DNA from: Cupriavidus sp. YR651
GTDB taxonomy: Bacteria; Pseudomonadota; Gammaproteobacteria; Burkholderiales; Burkholderiaceae
Direction of reading: 5' to 3'
Assembly (NCBI RefSeq): GCF_900101625.1
Contig: NZ_FMYZ01000012.1
Span: 1 to 64,000, forward strand
DNA length: 64,000 bases
Shown here: piece by piece, positions 24,672 through 33,588 of the stretch
How the letters are laid out: every line of letters starts with the position of its first letter
How positions within the stretch are numbered: position 1 is the first letter of the stretch
Position numbers and translations under genes: made by a program
Notes under the pieces: generated by a model
Databases searched by the model: none
The model's input: only the letters and a program-made list of their open reading frames with translations
What the model was told of the DNA's origin: nothing

Positions 24672-25430
24672 ATGTCTTTCCCGCTTCGTTCGGCCGTGCT
24701 GGCCGTGCTGGCTTCCGGCGCGCTGGCTGGTTGCGTTACCGCGCCCTATGGCAATGGCTATGGCGGGAGCTACGGGGGCGGCTACGGCAACAGTGGCTAC
24801 GGCACCAGCACCAGTGGCTATGACAACAGCGGCTACGGCACCAGCGGCACGCAACTGAGCGGCGGCGCAGGCTATCCGCAGCAGACGTATCCGCAGACGT
24901 CCTACCCGCAGCAAGGCTACCCACAGGCCGCGTATCCCCAGCAAGGCTATCCGCAACAAGGCTACCCGCAGACCACGTATCCGCAGCAGGGATCGCCGCA
25001 GCAGGGCTATCCACAACAGGCGGGCTACGACCAGTACGGTTATCCCGGGCAGGCGCAGGGCAGCTACAACGGCTATGCCAATGATCCGTACGCGGTCCGG
25101 TACGGGTGGGTGGAATCGATCGAGACGATGCCCGGACAGCCCGCCGGCACGAGCGGCGCGGGGGCGGTGATCGGCGGCGTGGTCGGCGGTCTGCTGGGCC
25201 ACCAGGTGGGCGGCGGCCGCGGCAACACCGTGGCCACGATTGGCGGTGCCGTGGCGGGCGCCGTGGCCGGCAACGAGGTGGAGAAGCGCTCGGCGGCCAC
25301 GCCACCGGCCTATCGCGTGCGCGTGCGGACGAATGACAACGGCTATCTCACGCTCACGCAAAGCAGCCCGTACAACCTGCGCAATGGCGATCGCGTAAAG
25401 ATCCAGAACGGCGTGGCCATGCCCTACTGA
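24672..25430 (+). CDS. Glycine-zipper (2TM) lipoprotein with a YPQQ-repeat region
   Basis: A 252-aa envelope lipoprotein. The lipobox LAGC places the lipidated Cys at residue 21. Residues 25-60 are Gly/Tyr/Ser rich (YGGGYGNSGYGTS). Residues 67-120 are about ten repeats of YPQQ/YPQT with GY, a prion-like low-complexity tract. A glycine-zipper 2TM domain of the SlyB/PcpY type follows (GAVIGGVVGGLLGHQVGGGRG ... GAVAGAVAGNEVEK), and then a small C-terminal domain ending NGVAMPY. It probably sits in the outer membrane. The repeat tract is unusual for the family and may vary in length. Confidence 0.85.
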   Translation: MSFPLRSAVLAVLASGALAGCVTAPYGNGYGGSYGGGYGNSGYGTSTSGYDNSGYGTSGTQLSGGAGYPQQTYPQTSYPQQGYPQAAYPQQGYPQQGYPQTTYPQQGSPQQGYPQQAGYDQYGYPGQAQGSYNGYANDPYAVRYGWVESIETMPGQPAGTSGAGAVIGGVVGGLLGHQVGGGRGNTVATIGGAVAGAVAGNEVEKRSAATPPAYRVRVRTNDNGYLTLTQSSPYNLRNGDRVKIQNGVAMPY

Positions 25431-25442
25431 CCGGTGCTTAGT

Positions 25443-25464
25443 GGTCTGCGCGCTTGCGCAGACC
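25443..25464. repeat. Hairpin between convergent genes
   Basis: Perfect 9-bp stem GGTCTGCGC / GCGCAGACC with a 4-nt loop, just after the lipoprotein gene. There is no T-run; it may be a weak or factor-dependent terminator shared by the two convergent genes. Confidence 0.5.
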
Positions 25465-25532
25465 CGATGGCCCGGTGACCCGGGCAGTCGGCGCAGTCCC
25501 CGCTCGGGTGGGGACCGCCGGTACGGTCCGCC

Positions 25533-26249
25533 TCAGGACAAGGTGTTGACCAGGAACGTCAGTGCGCGACCGTGGGCCAGCGCCGCCGAGCGCTGGTGGT
25601 AGGAACCGCGAGCCCAGCAGTTGAAGCCGTGATCGGCCTTGTCGTAGACGAAGATCTCCGTGCCGCGCTTGCCGGCGACGGCCTGGCGTACCTGCTCCAC
25701 GTGTTCCGGCGTGATATGCGCATCGAGCGCGCCATAGTGGAACTGCACCGGCACGTTGATCGCTGCCGCTTCGTGCAGGTTGTTCTGGATCCCGCCGCCG
25801 TAGTACGGCACGGCCGCATCCACCAGCCCGCGCGCCGCCGCCAGGTAGGCCAGCAGGCCGCCAAAGCAGTAGCCCACGGCCGCGACCTTGCCGCCCGCGC
25901 CAATCTCCGCACGCAACGTCTTCACGGTTGCGGCGATATCCGACACGGCGGCTTCCACGTCGACCGACTTGCGCAGCGCCATCGCCTCTTCCATGTCCTT
26001 GCCGGCATAGCCCAGCTCCACGCGCGGTGCCTTGCGCCAGAACACGTCCGGCGCCAGCACGACGTAGCCGTCGGCCGCATACTGGTCCGCCACCGAGCGG
26101 ATATGTTCGTTGACGCCAAAGATTTCCTGCACGAGCACGATGCCAGGGTTGTTCGCCTGCTTGCCGGCGGGCGGCAGGCTCAGGTAGGCATCGAAGCTGC
26201 CATCGGTGGTATCGATACGGATCCAGCGGCTGTTGGGCGTGGTCGTCAT
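25533..26249 (-). CDS. Dienelactone hydrolase family protein
   Basis: A 238-aa alpha/beta hydrolase. The nucleophile is Cys in GYCFGG, and the triad is completed by Asp in YGALDAHI and His in KADHGFN. The family hydrolyses dienelactone and related lactones or esters in chloroaromatic and general carboxymethylene-butenolide metabolism. GGAGAA lies before the ATG at 26249; an open frame extends 37 codons upstream but without family sequence. No other chlorocatechol genes are near, so it is probably a chromosomal general-purpose member. Confidence 0.92.
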   Translation of the reverse strand: MTTTPNSRWIRIDTTDGSFDAYLSLPPAGKQANNPGIVLVQEIFGVNEHIRSVADQYAADGYVVLAPDVFWRKAPRVELGYAGKDMEEAMALRKSVDVEAAVSDIAATVKTLRAEIGAGGKVAAVGYCFGGLLAYLAAARGLVDAAVPYYGGGIQNNLHEAAAINVPVQFHYGALDAHITPEHVEQVRQAVAGKRGTEIFVYDKADHGFNCWARGSYHQRSAALAHGRALTFLVNTLS

Positions 26250-26344
26250 GGTGAATGATTCTCCAGGGTTTGGGAGCAATGCTTGCGAGGCAAGGCGCAA
26301 GTGTGCCACTGGCCGTGCATTCGTGCAGGCGACCCGACGGAGGC

Positions 26345-26382
26345 AAAAAAATGCCGGCACCGCGGGGGGCGGGTGCCGGCAT
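26345..26382 (-). terminator. Leftward terminator after the secreted-protein gene
   Basis: Stem ATGCCGGCACC / GGTGCCGGCAT (11 bp, perfect) with a 10-nt loop. On the plus strand it is preceded by an A-run, i.e. a U-run after the hairpin when read leftward. It serves the gene that ends at 26440. Confidence 0.85.
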
Positions 26383-26439
26383 GGGGCCGCGCAGGGACGG
26401 CGGCCGCAGTGCTGTTTATCAGTCAGCCAGTGAGGCCCC

Positions 26440-26859
26440 TCACCAGCGCATTTGAACGTTCTTCTCGCCCGGACTCACCGTGGCTCGCTTGGACATGCCT
26501 TCATACGTGGCAACCACCTGATACGAGGCGTGCGGCCCCCTGATCAGACAGCGCGGCCCGGTGGACGTGAATTGCGCCACTTCCTTGCCGTTGCGCATCA
26601 GCCGGACATTCACGTCCGACAGATACTCGCCACGACCGCCTTGCGTGAACAGCAGGCCCATATCGTAGTTGCGGGCCTCGCTTCGCATCTCGGCCTGCTC
26701 GTCTGCCGCCACGCCACCGCACATATAAGTGAAGGGGCCGGCGGTCGATGTGGTCATGTCGGCACGGGCGGCAATCGTCACACCGAGGGATGCCACGGCC
26801 AGGCCGATGGCACACATGGCGCGCGCCTGTCGGCGCATCGTAGTTCGATCGATATACAT
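26440..26859 (-). CDS. Secreted hypothetical protein, 139 aa
   Basis: The N-terminus MYIDRTTMRRQARAMCAIG and the following hydrophobic stretch form a signal peptide that probably ends at ARA before DMTT. The mature protein has a beta-rich look (FTYMCGGVAADEQAEM, GGRGEYLSDVNVRLMRNGKEV) and two Cys that may pair. AGGAGG gives a strong ribosome site before the ATG. I do not recognise the family; it resembles small periplasmic beta-sandwich proteins. Strong leftward terminator downstream and no operon partners. Confidence 0.78.
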   Translation of the reverse strand: MYIDRTTMRRQARAMCAIGLAVASLGVTIAARADMTTSTAGPFTYMCGGVAADEQAEMRSEARNYDMGLLFTQGGRGEYLSDVNVRLMRNGKEVAQFTSTGPRCLIRGPHASYQVVATYEGMSKRATVSPGEKNVQMRW

Positions 26860-27148
26860 GGTTTCCTCCTGCCAGGTTGACCGGACGACAGGATGGCGGG
26901 GATGTGCGCGGCAGGTTCGGCACATCGGAGAGACAACAGCCAGTCACAGTCTCCGGAGGTACACGCTTGCAGTACACACCCGCGCCGGCGGAGGATCTGT
27001 CAGCGTTTGACTGATCTTCCTGCGGGACGATGCCGCGGGGTGCCGGGGAGGCAGGCGGCGAATGAGCAGGGAAAGCCGGAAGGAAAAGCGGAGGGAAGCG
27101 GGAGAGAAACGCGGACCGGCGGAGGTGCCGGCCCGGCAACGGGCGCGA

Positions 27149-27751
27149 TCAGTACGCCGAGGACTGCTCGAAGCGGGTGCGCCAGTTGTCCGAATAGGCG
27201 CGCACGACGGCGGCGTCTCCACGGATCAGCATGCCGTTTTCCGCATTGCGTTCCTGCGCGGACTTGGTGAAGTTGAACGATCCGGTGAACACGGCCTGGT
27301 CGTCGAACACCATGACCTTGTTGTGGGCGATCGCCGGCTTGGTATCGACCACGACCGGAATGCCGGCGTTCTTGAGGAAGGTGGCGCTGGTATAGCGCTC
27401 GGATACCTGGCTCTTGTCGACAATCACGCGGACATCCACACCGCGCTGGTGCGCTTCGGCCACGGCCTTCGCAATCTGCGCGTTGGTAAACGAGTACGCC
27501 TGGATCAGCAGCTTGTGGCGCGTGTTGCGGATGGCGTCGATCAGCATGGCCTGGCAGCTCGGACCATCGGGCACGAAGCACAGCGTATAGGTGCTGCCGC
27601 TCGCAAACTGGCTGGGGCGTGCGCTGGGGGTGCCGAGCGCATCGGCCAGGCGTTCCAGCGTGGAAGTGGTGCGGGCCTGGACGGCGCCCGCGGCGGCCAC
27701 GAGCAGGCTCGCCACGGCGAGCCGCCTGAATCGGGAAATCGAAAGGAGCAT
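27149..27751 (-). CDS. Secreted PLD-family nuclease (single HKD motif)
   Basis: A 200-aa phospholipase-D superfamily protein of the Nuc/pKM101 endonuclease type. A signal peptide (about residues 1-26, ending VQA) exports it. One HKD motif is present: HNKVMVFDDQAVFTGSFNF, with the following Asn/Ser and QERNAEN conserved. Such proteins dimerise to form one active site and degrade nucleic acid non-specifically in the periplasm. It is preceded by YSFTNAQIAKAVAEAHQRGVDV, the usual alpha/beta segment. Not linked to conjugation genes here. Confidence 0.9.
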   Translation of the reverse strand: MLLSISRFRRLAVASLLVAAAGAVQARTTSTLERLADALGTPSARPSQFASGSTYTLCFVPDGPSCQAMLIDAIRNTRHKLLIQAYSFTNAQIAKAVAEAHQRGVDVRVIVDKSQVSERYTSATFLKNAGIPVVVDTKPAIAHNKVMVFDDQAVFTGSFNFTKSAQERNAENGMLIRGDAAVVRAYSDNWRTRFEQSSAY

Positions 27752-27926
27752 CAGCGTTTAGAGGTTGAGGCGGGAAATCGGCGGCCCGCAGCGTAACAGG
27801 CCGAGCCCCTCCCAGGCAACCGGCAACGGCCCTTGGGGCTATCCATTTTCGCTGCCTATGATGGAGAGATTCGGCGGTGGGCTGGCGGCCACCGCGCCGT
27901 GTGCCACGCGACACAGGAGACAGACC

Positions 27927-28133
27927 ATGTCCAACCACACTTACAAGCTGGTCGAGATTGTCGGATCGTCGCCCGATGGCAGTGACGACGCCATTCGCAG
28001 CGCGCTGGCCAAGGCCGGTGAAACCATCAAGCATATCGACTGGTTCGAGGTGGTGGAAATGCGCGGCCACGTGCTGGACGCCAAGGTCGCGCACTTCCAG
28101 GTCACGCTGAAGATCGGTTTCCGCGTGACCTGA
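27927..28133 (+). CDS. Dodecin (flavin-binding protein)
   Basis: A 68-aa dodecin. The sequence YKLVEIVGSSPDGSDDAIRS, then HIDWFEVVEMRGHV with the flavin-stacking Trp, and the end VTLKIGFRV are typical. Twelve copies assemble into a hollow sphere that stores riboflavin, FMN or FAD. An ACAGGAGA ribosome site precedes the ATG at 27927. It is divergent from the nuclease gene and single. Confidence 0.95.
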   Translation: MSNHTYKLVEIVGSSPDGSDDAIRSALAKAGETIKHIDWFEVVEMRGHVLDAKVAHFQVTLKIGFRVT

Positions 28134-28389
28134 GCGGACGGGTCGCAACCACCGGGCGGCAAGCCGCCAGTCCGCGCGGCGTCCGTCGCGCGGGCGCCCT
28201 CCTGTGCGCCCGTCCGGGCGGCCCTATCGCTCTCGTCATGCCTTCGCAATACGCGCCTGACGCCCCTCTTGGCGCCCCGGGCGCCGCCCCCCTGCTGACC
28301 CGGTAAGCGACGGGCCAGCCGACGACGTTATGATGCGGGACCGCGCGGCTTCGCCGTGCTTCTCGCGCCACGGCGCCGAAGGATTCAGA

Positions 28390-29535
28390 TTGCGTTTTCT
28401 CCACACCGCCGACTGGCATCTCGGTCGGCTGTTCCATGCCCGCAGCCTGCTGGAAGACCAGGCACATGTGCTCGACCAGTTTGTCGCACTGGTGCGCGAC
28501 GTGCGCCCGGACGCGGTGCTGATTGCCGGCGACGTCTACGACCGCGCGGTGCCGCCGCCGGAGGCCGTGGCGCTGCTGGACGATGTGCTCGCGCGCATCG
28601 TCGTGGATGCCGGCGTGCCGGTAGTGATGATCGCGGGCAACCACGACAGCGCGCACCGGCTCGGCTTCGGCGCGCGGCTGATGTCGGCGCAGGGGCTGCA
28701 TGTGGCCGGGCGCACCGGTCCGCAGGCCAGTTGCGTGACGCTGCGCGACGCGCATGGCGAGGTGCGGATCTACGCGCTGCCCTATGCCGAGCCCGCGGCC
28801 GTGCGCGACGCGCTGGGCGTGGACGTGCCCGGTCATGAGGCGGCACTGGCCGCGCAGCTCGACGCGATCCGCGCCACGCATCCTGCCGGCGTGCGTGCGG
28901 TGGCGGTGGCCCATGCGTTCGTGGTGGGTGGTGCCGTCAGCGAATCGGAACGCCCGCTCTCGGTGGGCGGCAGCGGCGCGGTGGCGGCGGACGTCTTCCA
29001 CGGCTTCGATTTCGTCGCGCTGGGCCACCTGCACCGGCCGCAGACGATCGGCGAACGCGTGCACTACGCGGGATCGCTGCTCAAGTATTCGCTATCGGAA
29101 GCCGATCACGTGAAGACGGTGTCGCTGATCGACGTCGATGCCGACGGCCACGTGCAGATTGAATCGGTGCCGTTGCAGCCGCTGCGCGATCTCCGCATAC
29201 TCACCGGCGAACTGGCGGCGTTGCTGGCCGATGGCGCGACCGATGCGCGCCGCGACGACTACGTCTACGCGATGCTGACGGATACCGGCGCGTTGCTGGA
29301 CCCGATGGCGCGGCTGCGTCGGGTCTACCCGAATGCGCTGGCGATGGAGCGTACGGTGCTGGCGCGCAGCGGGCAGGCCGGCGAAGCGGGACGACAACTA
29401 CGGGAACTGGATACGGGCGCGCTGTTCGCAAATTTCTTCCGCGAGGTGGCTGACGCGGACCTGGATGGCGACCAGCGTCGGACACTCGAAGATTTGCTGG
29501 CCGGCATGGCGGCGTCGGAAAGGGAATCGGCATGA
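28390..29535 (+). CDS. sbcD: DNA repair nuclease subunit SbcD
   Basis: A 381-aa Mre11-type metallophosphatase subunit of the SbcCD ATP-dependent double-strand nuclease, which opens hairpins at palindromes. Metal motifs are FLHTADWHLG, LIAGDVYDRA, IAGNHDS, VAHAF and LGHLHRPQ. The start is taken as TTG (28390), directly before RFLHTADW, because family members begin there and AAGG lies upstream; an in-frame ATG 20 codons earlier is possible. The stop overlaps the sbcC start (ATGA), so the two subunits are translationally coupled. Confidence 0.93.
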   Translation: MRFLHTADWHLGRLFHARSLLEDQAHVLDQFVALVRDVRPDAVLIAGDVYDRAVPPPEAVALLDDVLARIVVDAGVPVVMIAGNHDSAHRLGFGARLMSAQGLHVAGRTGPQASCVTLRDAHGEVRIYALPYAEPAAVRDALGVDVPGHEAALAAQLDAIRATHPAGVRAVAVAHAFVVGGAVSESERPLSVGGSGAVAADVFHGFDFVALGHLHRPQTIGERVHYAGSLLKYSLSEADHVKTVSLIDVDADGHVQIESVPLQPLRDLRILTGELAALLADGATDARRDDYVYAMLTDTGALLDPMARLRRVYPNALAMERTVLARSGQAGEAGRQLRELDTGALFANFFREVADADLDGDQRRTLEDLLAGMAASERESA

Positions 29536-32500
29536 AACCGCTTTACCTGAAGCTGCAGGCATTCGGGCCGTTCGCCGCCACCGAGACCATCGATTTCACA
29601 CGGCTCGGCGAGCAGGCCTTCTTCCTGATCCACGGGCCGACCGGCGCGGGCAAGACCACGTTGCTGGACGCGATCTGTTTTGCGCTCTATGGCGACACCT
29701 CCGGCGGTGAGCGCAATGCGCAGGACATGCGCAGCGCCAACGCCGATCCTGCGCTGCGCACGGAAGTCACGCTGGAGTTCAGCCTCGGCGCCATGCGCTA
29801 TCGCGTGACGCGGTCCCCCACGCAGGATCGCCCCAGCCAGCGCGCCGCCGGCGGATTCGTCAAGGAGACCGCCAAGGCGCAGCTCGATATGCAGATCGAC
29901 GACGGCTGGAAAAGCAAGGCCAGCCAGCCCAACCGCGTCAGCGATGCGGTGCGCGACCTGCTTGGCTTCGACAGCGCGCAGTTCAGGCAGGTCATCGTGC
30001 TGCCGCAGGGCCGCTTCCGGGAATTGCTCACTGCCGATTCCCGGGCGCGGCAGGGCATCCTCGAACGCCTGTTTCATACCGAGCTCTACCGCCGCGTCGA
30101 GGAACTGCTGAAGGAGCAGGCGGCCGGCATCCGGCGCGAGGCGGACGAGATCGCGCTGCGTCGCAAGACGCTGCTGGACCAGCATCAGTTGCCGTCGACG
30201 GATGCGCTGGCCGAGCGCATCGCCGCGCTGCAGGAAACGCTGACGGAGCTGCAACGCCGCGAGACGCTGGCCCGTGCCGCCAGCGAAGCCGCGCAGGCAT
30301 CGTTGCGCAAGGGCGAGATGGAAGGCACGCAGATCAAGGCATGGCAGGAAGCCGAGGGCGCCTGTGCCGTGCTGGCGGCACGTGCTCCCGCCGTGGAGGC
30401 GGATCGGACGCGCTTGCAGACGGCGCGCCGTGCGGCGCAGGTGACGCCGCTCGCGCAGAACCTGGAGGTCGCCACGCGGGACCGCGCCGAAGCGCACGCA
30501 TCGCAGGACAAGGCGCAAGCCGCTGCCGCGCGGGCCACGCAGGTGGCCGAGACCGCTGTCAACACGTTGCGCGCCGAGCTGGCGCGCGGCGAAGCCCGGC
30601 TGGCGGCACAACGCGCTGTGTCGACGCTGGAGGCGCTGCTACCGCACGCACGCCGGCTCGGGGTGCTGCAGAACGGCCTCGCGCAGTCCACCGCCGTGGT
30701 GGCGAAGACGCAGGCCGCGCATGACCACGCGGTCGGTGCGCTGGCCACTGTCACGGCCAGGCTGAAGACCGTGGAGCAGGAACTCGAACAGGCCGGGCGC
30801 GATGCGGCCGGCCTGCAGGCGGCCATGCTCCAGCGCGACAATGCGCGCGAGCGCGCCGCGCGCATCGCCCGCTATCGTCAGGTGGAGGCTGAACTGCTGC
30901 CACTGCGCGACGCGTCGGTTGCGGCCGAACGTCAGGTAGCACGGGCCACGGATGCGCGCGACGTTGCGCGGGCGGCGCTGGCACAGTCGGAGTCGGCGTG
31001 GCGCGTCGGACAGGCCGCCCGTCTGGCGGCCGGACTCGCTCGCGGCGAGCCTTGCCCCGTTTGCGGCGGCAAGGACCATCCGGCGCTGGCGCAACAGGTG
31101 CTGGCGCTGGTGACCGATGACGACCTGGATGGTTGCCGTGAAGCGCTGCGTCGCGCCGACGATGCGCTGGCGAGCGCTACCGCCGCGCATCAACAGACCC
31201 ATCTCGGCGTTGCGCAGGCACAGGCCCGCCTGGCTGATCTTGCCGACGCCGCCGGCGATATTTCCGAAGACGGCGTGCGCCGGCTCGAAGCGGATATCGC
31301 CGCGCTGTCCGGTGCGGTGACGCAGGCCGAGACGGCAGCCCGGCGTGCCGAGGCGCTTGCCACCACCCGGGCACAGGGCCGCGCCGCCTGCGAGGCCGCG
31401 GAAGCCGCCGTGAAGACGACGGATGCCACCGCCCGGTCGGCCGCCCAGGAGCAGGCGAGGCTCGAAGGCGAATGGCAGGCCGAGTGCGCGCGGGTGCCGG
31501 AAGACTCGCGCGATCCGGACGTCATTGCCGCGGCGCTCGATGCCGCGCGCCGCGAAGCCGGCGCGCTGGAGGCGGCGCTCACGGCGGCCCAGGGTGCGGA
31601 GCGCGATGCGGTGGCGATGCTGGCCGGCGCCACGGCCGCGCTCACATCCGCGCAGGCCGGTGTCCTGCAGGCCGACACGCGCCTGCAACAACATGAAGCG
31701 GCGCTCCGCCAGGGCCTTGCCGATGCCGGCTTTGCCGATTCCGCCGCATACGCGGCCGCGTGCCTGCCGGGCGAGACGATCGCGGAACTCGACAAGCAGG
31801 TTCGCGCGTTCGAAGTCGACCTCGCCACGGCCATCGACCGGCGCGAGCGCGCGGCGACGGCGGCGCGTGGCCTGCAGGCGCCCGATCTGCCGGCGCTGCT
31901 CGGCGCGCGCGACGCCGCGGCCGTTCAGCTGGAAGATGCGATCCGGCAGCGAACCGAGGTCGCCGCATCGCGCGACGGCCTGCTGCAGTGCCAGGGTTTG
32001 CTCGATTCGCTGGCCGCCGAAAACCGTGACGTGGAGGCGCGCTATGCCGTGCTCGGCCGCCTGTCCGAGGTGGCCAACGGCAACAACCCGCGCCGCATGA
32101 CGTTCCAGCGCTTTGTCCTGGCCACCTTGCTCGACGAGGTGCTGGAGGCGGCCTCGCTGCGGCTGCTGCGCATGAGTCGCGGCCGCTACGCGCTCCAGCG
32201 TGTGCGCGAGCAAGGCGACCAGCGGACGGCGGGCGGCCTCGATCTCGAAGTCTTCGATCACGATACCGGCAGCGCGCGCCCGGCCAATACCCTGTCGGGC
32301 GGCGAGGGATTCCTCGCGTCGCTGTCGCTCGCGCTGGGTCTGGCCGACGTGGTGCAGTCCCGCGCGGGCGGCATCCAGCTCGACACGCTGTTCATCGACG
32401 AGGGCTTTGGCACGCTGGACCCGGAAAGCCTGGATTTCGCGATCCGCACGCTGCTGGATCTCCAGCAGGCCGGCCGGCTGGTGGGCATCATTTCGCACGT

Positions 32501-32585
32501 TTCGGAGCTGCGCGAGCGAATCGACGTACGCCTCGAAGTCCGCCCCGGCGTGGCCGGGAGCCAGGCTGTGCTGCGCATGCCATAA
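29532..32585 (+). CDS. sbcC: DNA repair ATPase subunit SbcC
   Basis: A 1017-aa Rad50-type SMC-like ATPase. The Walker A is GPTGAGKTTLLDAICFALYG at about residues 34-53. Long Ala/Arg/Gln-rich coiled coils run to a central zinc hook CPVCGGKDHP near residue 507 and back. The signature NTLSGGEGFLASL and Walker B DTLFIDEGFGTLD lie near the C-terminus. Two SbcC join through the hook to hold DNA for the SbcD nuclease. The length is normal and the frame is intact. Confidence 0.95.
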   Translation: MKPLYLKLQAFGPFAATETIDFTRLGEQAFFLIHGPTGAGKTTLLDAICFALYGDTSGGERNAQDMRSANADPALRTEVTLEFSLGAMRYRVTRSPTQDRPSQRAAGGFVKETAKAQLDMQIDDGWKSKASQPNRVSDAVRDLLGFDSAQFRQVIVLPQGRFRELLTADSRARQGILERLFHTELYRRVEELLKEQAAGIRREADEIALRRKTLLDQHQLPSTDALAERIAALQETLTELQRRETLARAASEAAQASLRKGEMEGTQIKAWQEAEGACAVLAARAPAVEADRTRLQTARRAAQVTPLAQNLEVATRDRAEAHASQDKAQAAAARATQVAETAVNTLRAELARGEARLAAQRAVSTLEALLPHARRLGVLQNGLAQSTAVVAKTQAAHDHAVGALATVTARLKTVEQELEQAGRDAAGLQAAMLQRDNARERAARIARYRQVEAELLPLRDASVAAERQVARATDARDVARAALAQSESAWRVGQAARLAAGLARGEPCPVCGGKDHPALAQQVLALVTDDDLDGCREALRRADDALASATAAHQQTHLGVAQAQARLADLADAAGDISEDGVRRLEADIAALSGAVTQAETAARRAEALATTRAQGRAACEAAEAAVKTTDATARSAAQEQARLEGEWQAECARVPEDSRDPDVIAAALDAARREAGALEAALTAAQGAERDAVAMLAGATAALTSAQAGVLQADTRLQQHEAALRQGLADAGFADSAAYAAACLPGETIAELDKQVRAFEVDLATAIDRRERAATAARGLQAPDLPALLGARDAAAVQLEDAIRQRTEVAASRDGLLQCQGLLDSLAAENRDVEARYAVLGRLSEVANGNNPRRMTFQRFVLATLLDEVLEAASLRLLRMSRGRYALQRVREQGDQRTAGGLDLEVFDHDTGSARPANTLSGGEGFLASLSLALGLADVVQSRAGGIQLDTLFIDEGFGTLDPESLDFAIRTLLDLQQAGRLVGIISHVSELRERIDVRLEVRPGVAGSQAVLRMP

Positions 32586-32658
32586 AACGGGGGCGATGAC
32601 CGATTATCGCCCGCGATGCGGGACCTATCCTTGACCCTGTTTTGAGGGCGGGTGTAAC

Positions 32659-32700
32659 CTTTGTTCATTCTGCGAATTGAGGTTCGTAGAGCGAACAAAG
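32659..32700. promoter_or_regulatory. Inverted repeats upstream of the pca operon
   Basis: CTTTGTTC (32659-32666) is repeated inverted as GAACAAAG (32693-32700), and the inner GTTCG-TAGAG-CGAAC (32682-32696) is itself perfectly symmetric. It lies in the 301-bp gap before pcaI and is a candidate operator for an IclR- or LysR-type regulator of beta-ketoadipate genes. Nothing else is visible in the gap. Confidence 0.5.
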
Positions 32701-32886
32701 CAAAAAGCCGCATAGACGGCCGCCAAGACAACTGCAGATTGTCGCATCCTGTCCTGCCATGCCATCGTGCGTCACCACGGGGCTGCCGTGAGGACGCCTA
32801 GTCCAGCATGACCGGAGACAGCTTTGCGTGCCGCGCCCTTGCGGCCGGTCCCGGTTCTCTGCCGGACCCTCCGAACTGGAACGCAA

Positions 32887-33570
32887 GTGATCAACAAGCT
32901 ATATGACTCGGTGGAAGCGGCAGTGGCCGGTATCCACGACGGCGCCACGATCCTGATTGGCGGCTTTGGCATGGCTGGCATGCCTGCCGAGCTGATCGAC
33001 GCACTGATCGCACAGGGTGCCGGCGACCTGACCATCGTCAACAACAACGCCGGCAATGGCGACACGGGCCTGGCCGCGCTGCTCAAGACCAAGCGCGTGC
33101 GCAAGATCATTTGCTCATTCCCGCGCCAGGCCGACTCCTACGTTTTCGATTCCCTCTACCACGCCGGCGAGATCGAGCTGGAACTGGTGCCGCAGGGCAA
33201 CCTGGCCGAGCGCATCCGCGCCGCCGGTGCCGGCATCGGCGGCTTCTTCACCCGTACCGCCTACGGCACGCCGCTGGCCGAAGGCAAGGAATGCCGCATC
33301 ATCGACGGCCAGGGCTATGTGTTCGAGACGCCCATCCACGCCGACTTTGCCCTCATCAAGGCCGACACGGCCGACCGCTGGGGCAACCTCACCTACCGTA
33401 AGACCGCGCGTAATTTCGGGCCTATCATGGCGATGGCCGCCAAATGCGCGATCGTACAGGTGAGCAACATCGTGGAACTGGGCGAGATGGATCCCGAGCA
33501 CATCGTCACGCCGGGCCTGTTCGTCAAGCGTGTGGTCAAGGTCGGTGGCGCCGCCGCCAAGGCCGCCTGA
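32887..33570 (+). CDS. pcaI: 3-oxoadipate CoA-transferase subunit A
   Basis: A 227-aa alpha subunit of a succinyl-CoA:3-oxoacid CoA-transferase. The family motif GGFGMAGMPAELIDAL and the end segment TARNFGPIMAMAAK are present. The beta subunit and a beta-ketoadipyl-CoA thiolase follow directly, so 3-oxoadipate rather than acetoacetate is the likely acid. The GTG at 32887 is chosen because it starts the family N-terminus (INKLYDSVEAAV). It activates 3-oxoadipate with succinyl-CoA in aromatic-compound breakdown. Confidence 0.92.
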   Translation: MINKLYDSVEAAVAGIHDGATILIGGFGMAGMPAELIDALIAQGAGDLTIVNNNAGNGDTGLAALLKTKRVRKIICSFPRQADSYVFDSLYHAGEIELELVPQGNLAERIRAAGAGIGGFFTRTAYGTPLAEGKECRIIDGQGYVFETPIHADFALIKADTADRWGNLTYRKTARNFGPIMAMAAKCAIVQVSNIVELGEMDPEHIVTPGLFVKRVVKVGGAAAKAA

Positions 33571-33588
33571 CCGTAGAAGGAGAGACAG

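Noticed and set aside
30639..32498. 619-codon leftward open frame opposite sbcC
   Set aside because: Antisense shadow; sbcC on the other strand has Walker, hook and signature motifs.
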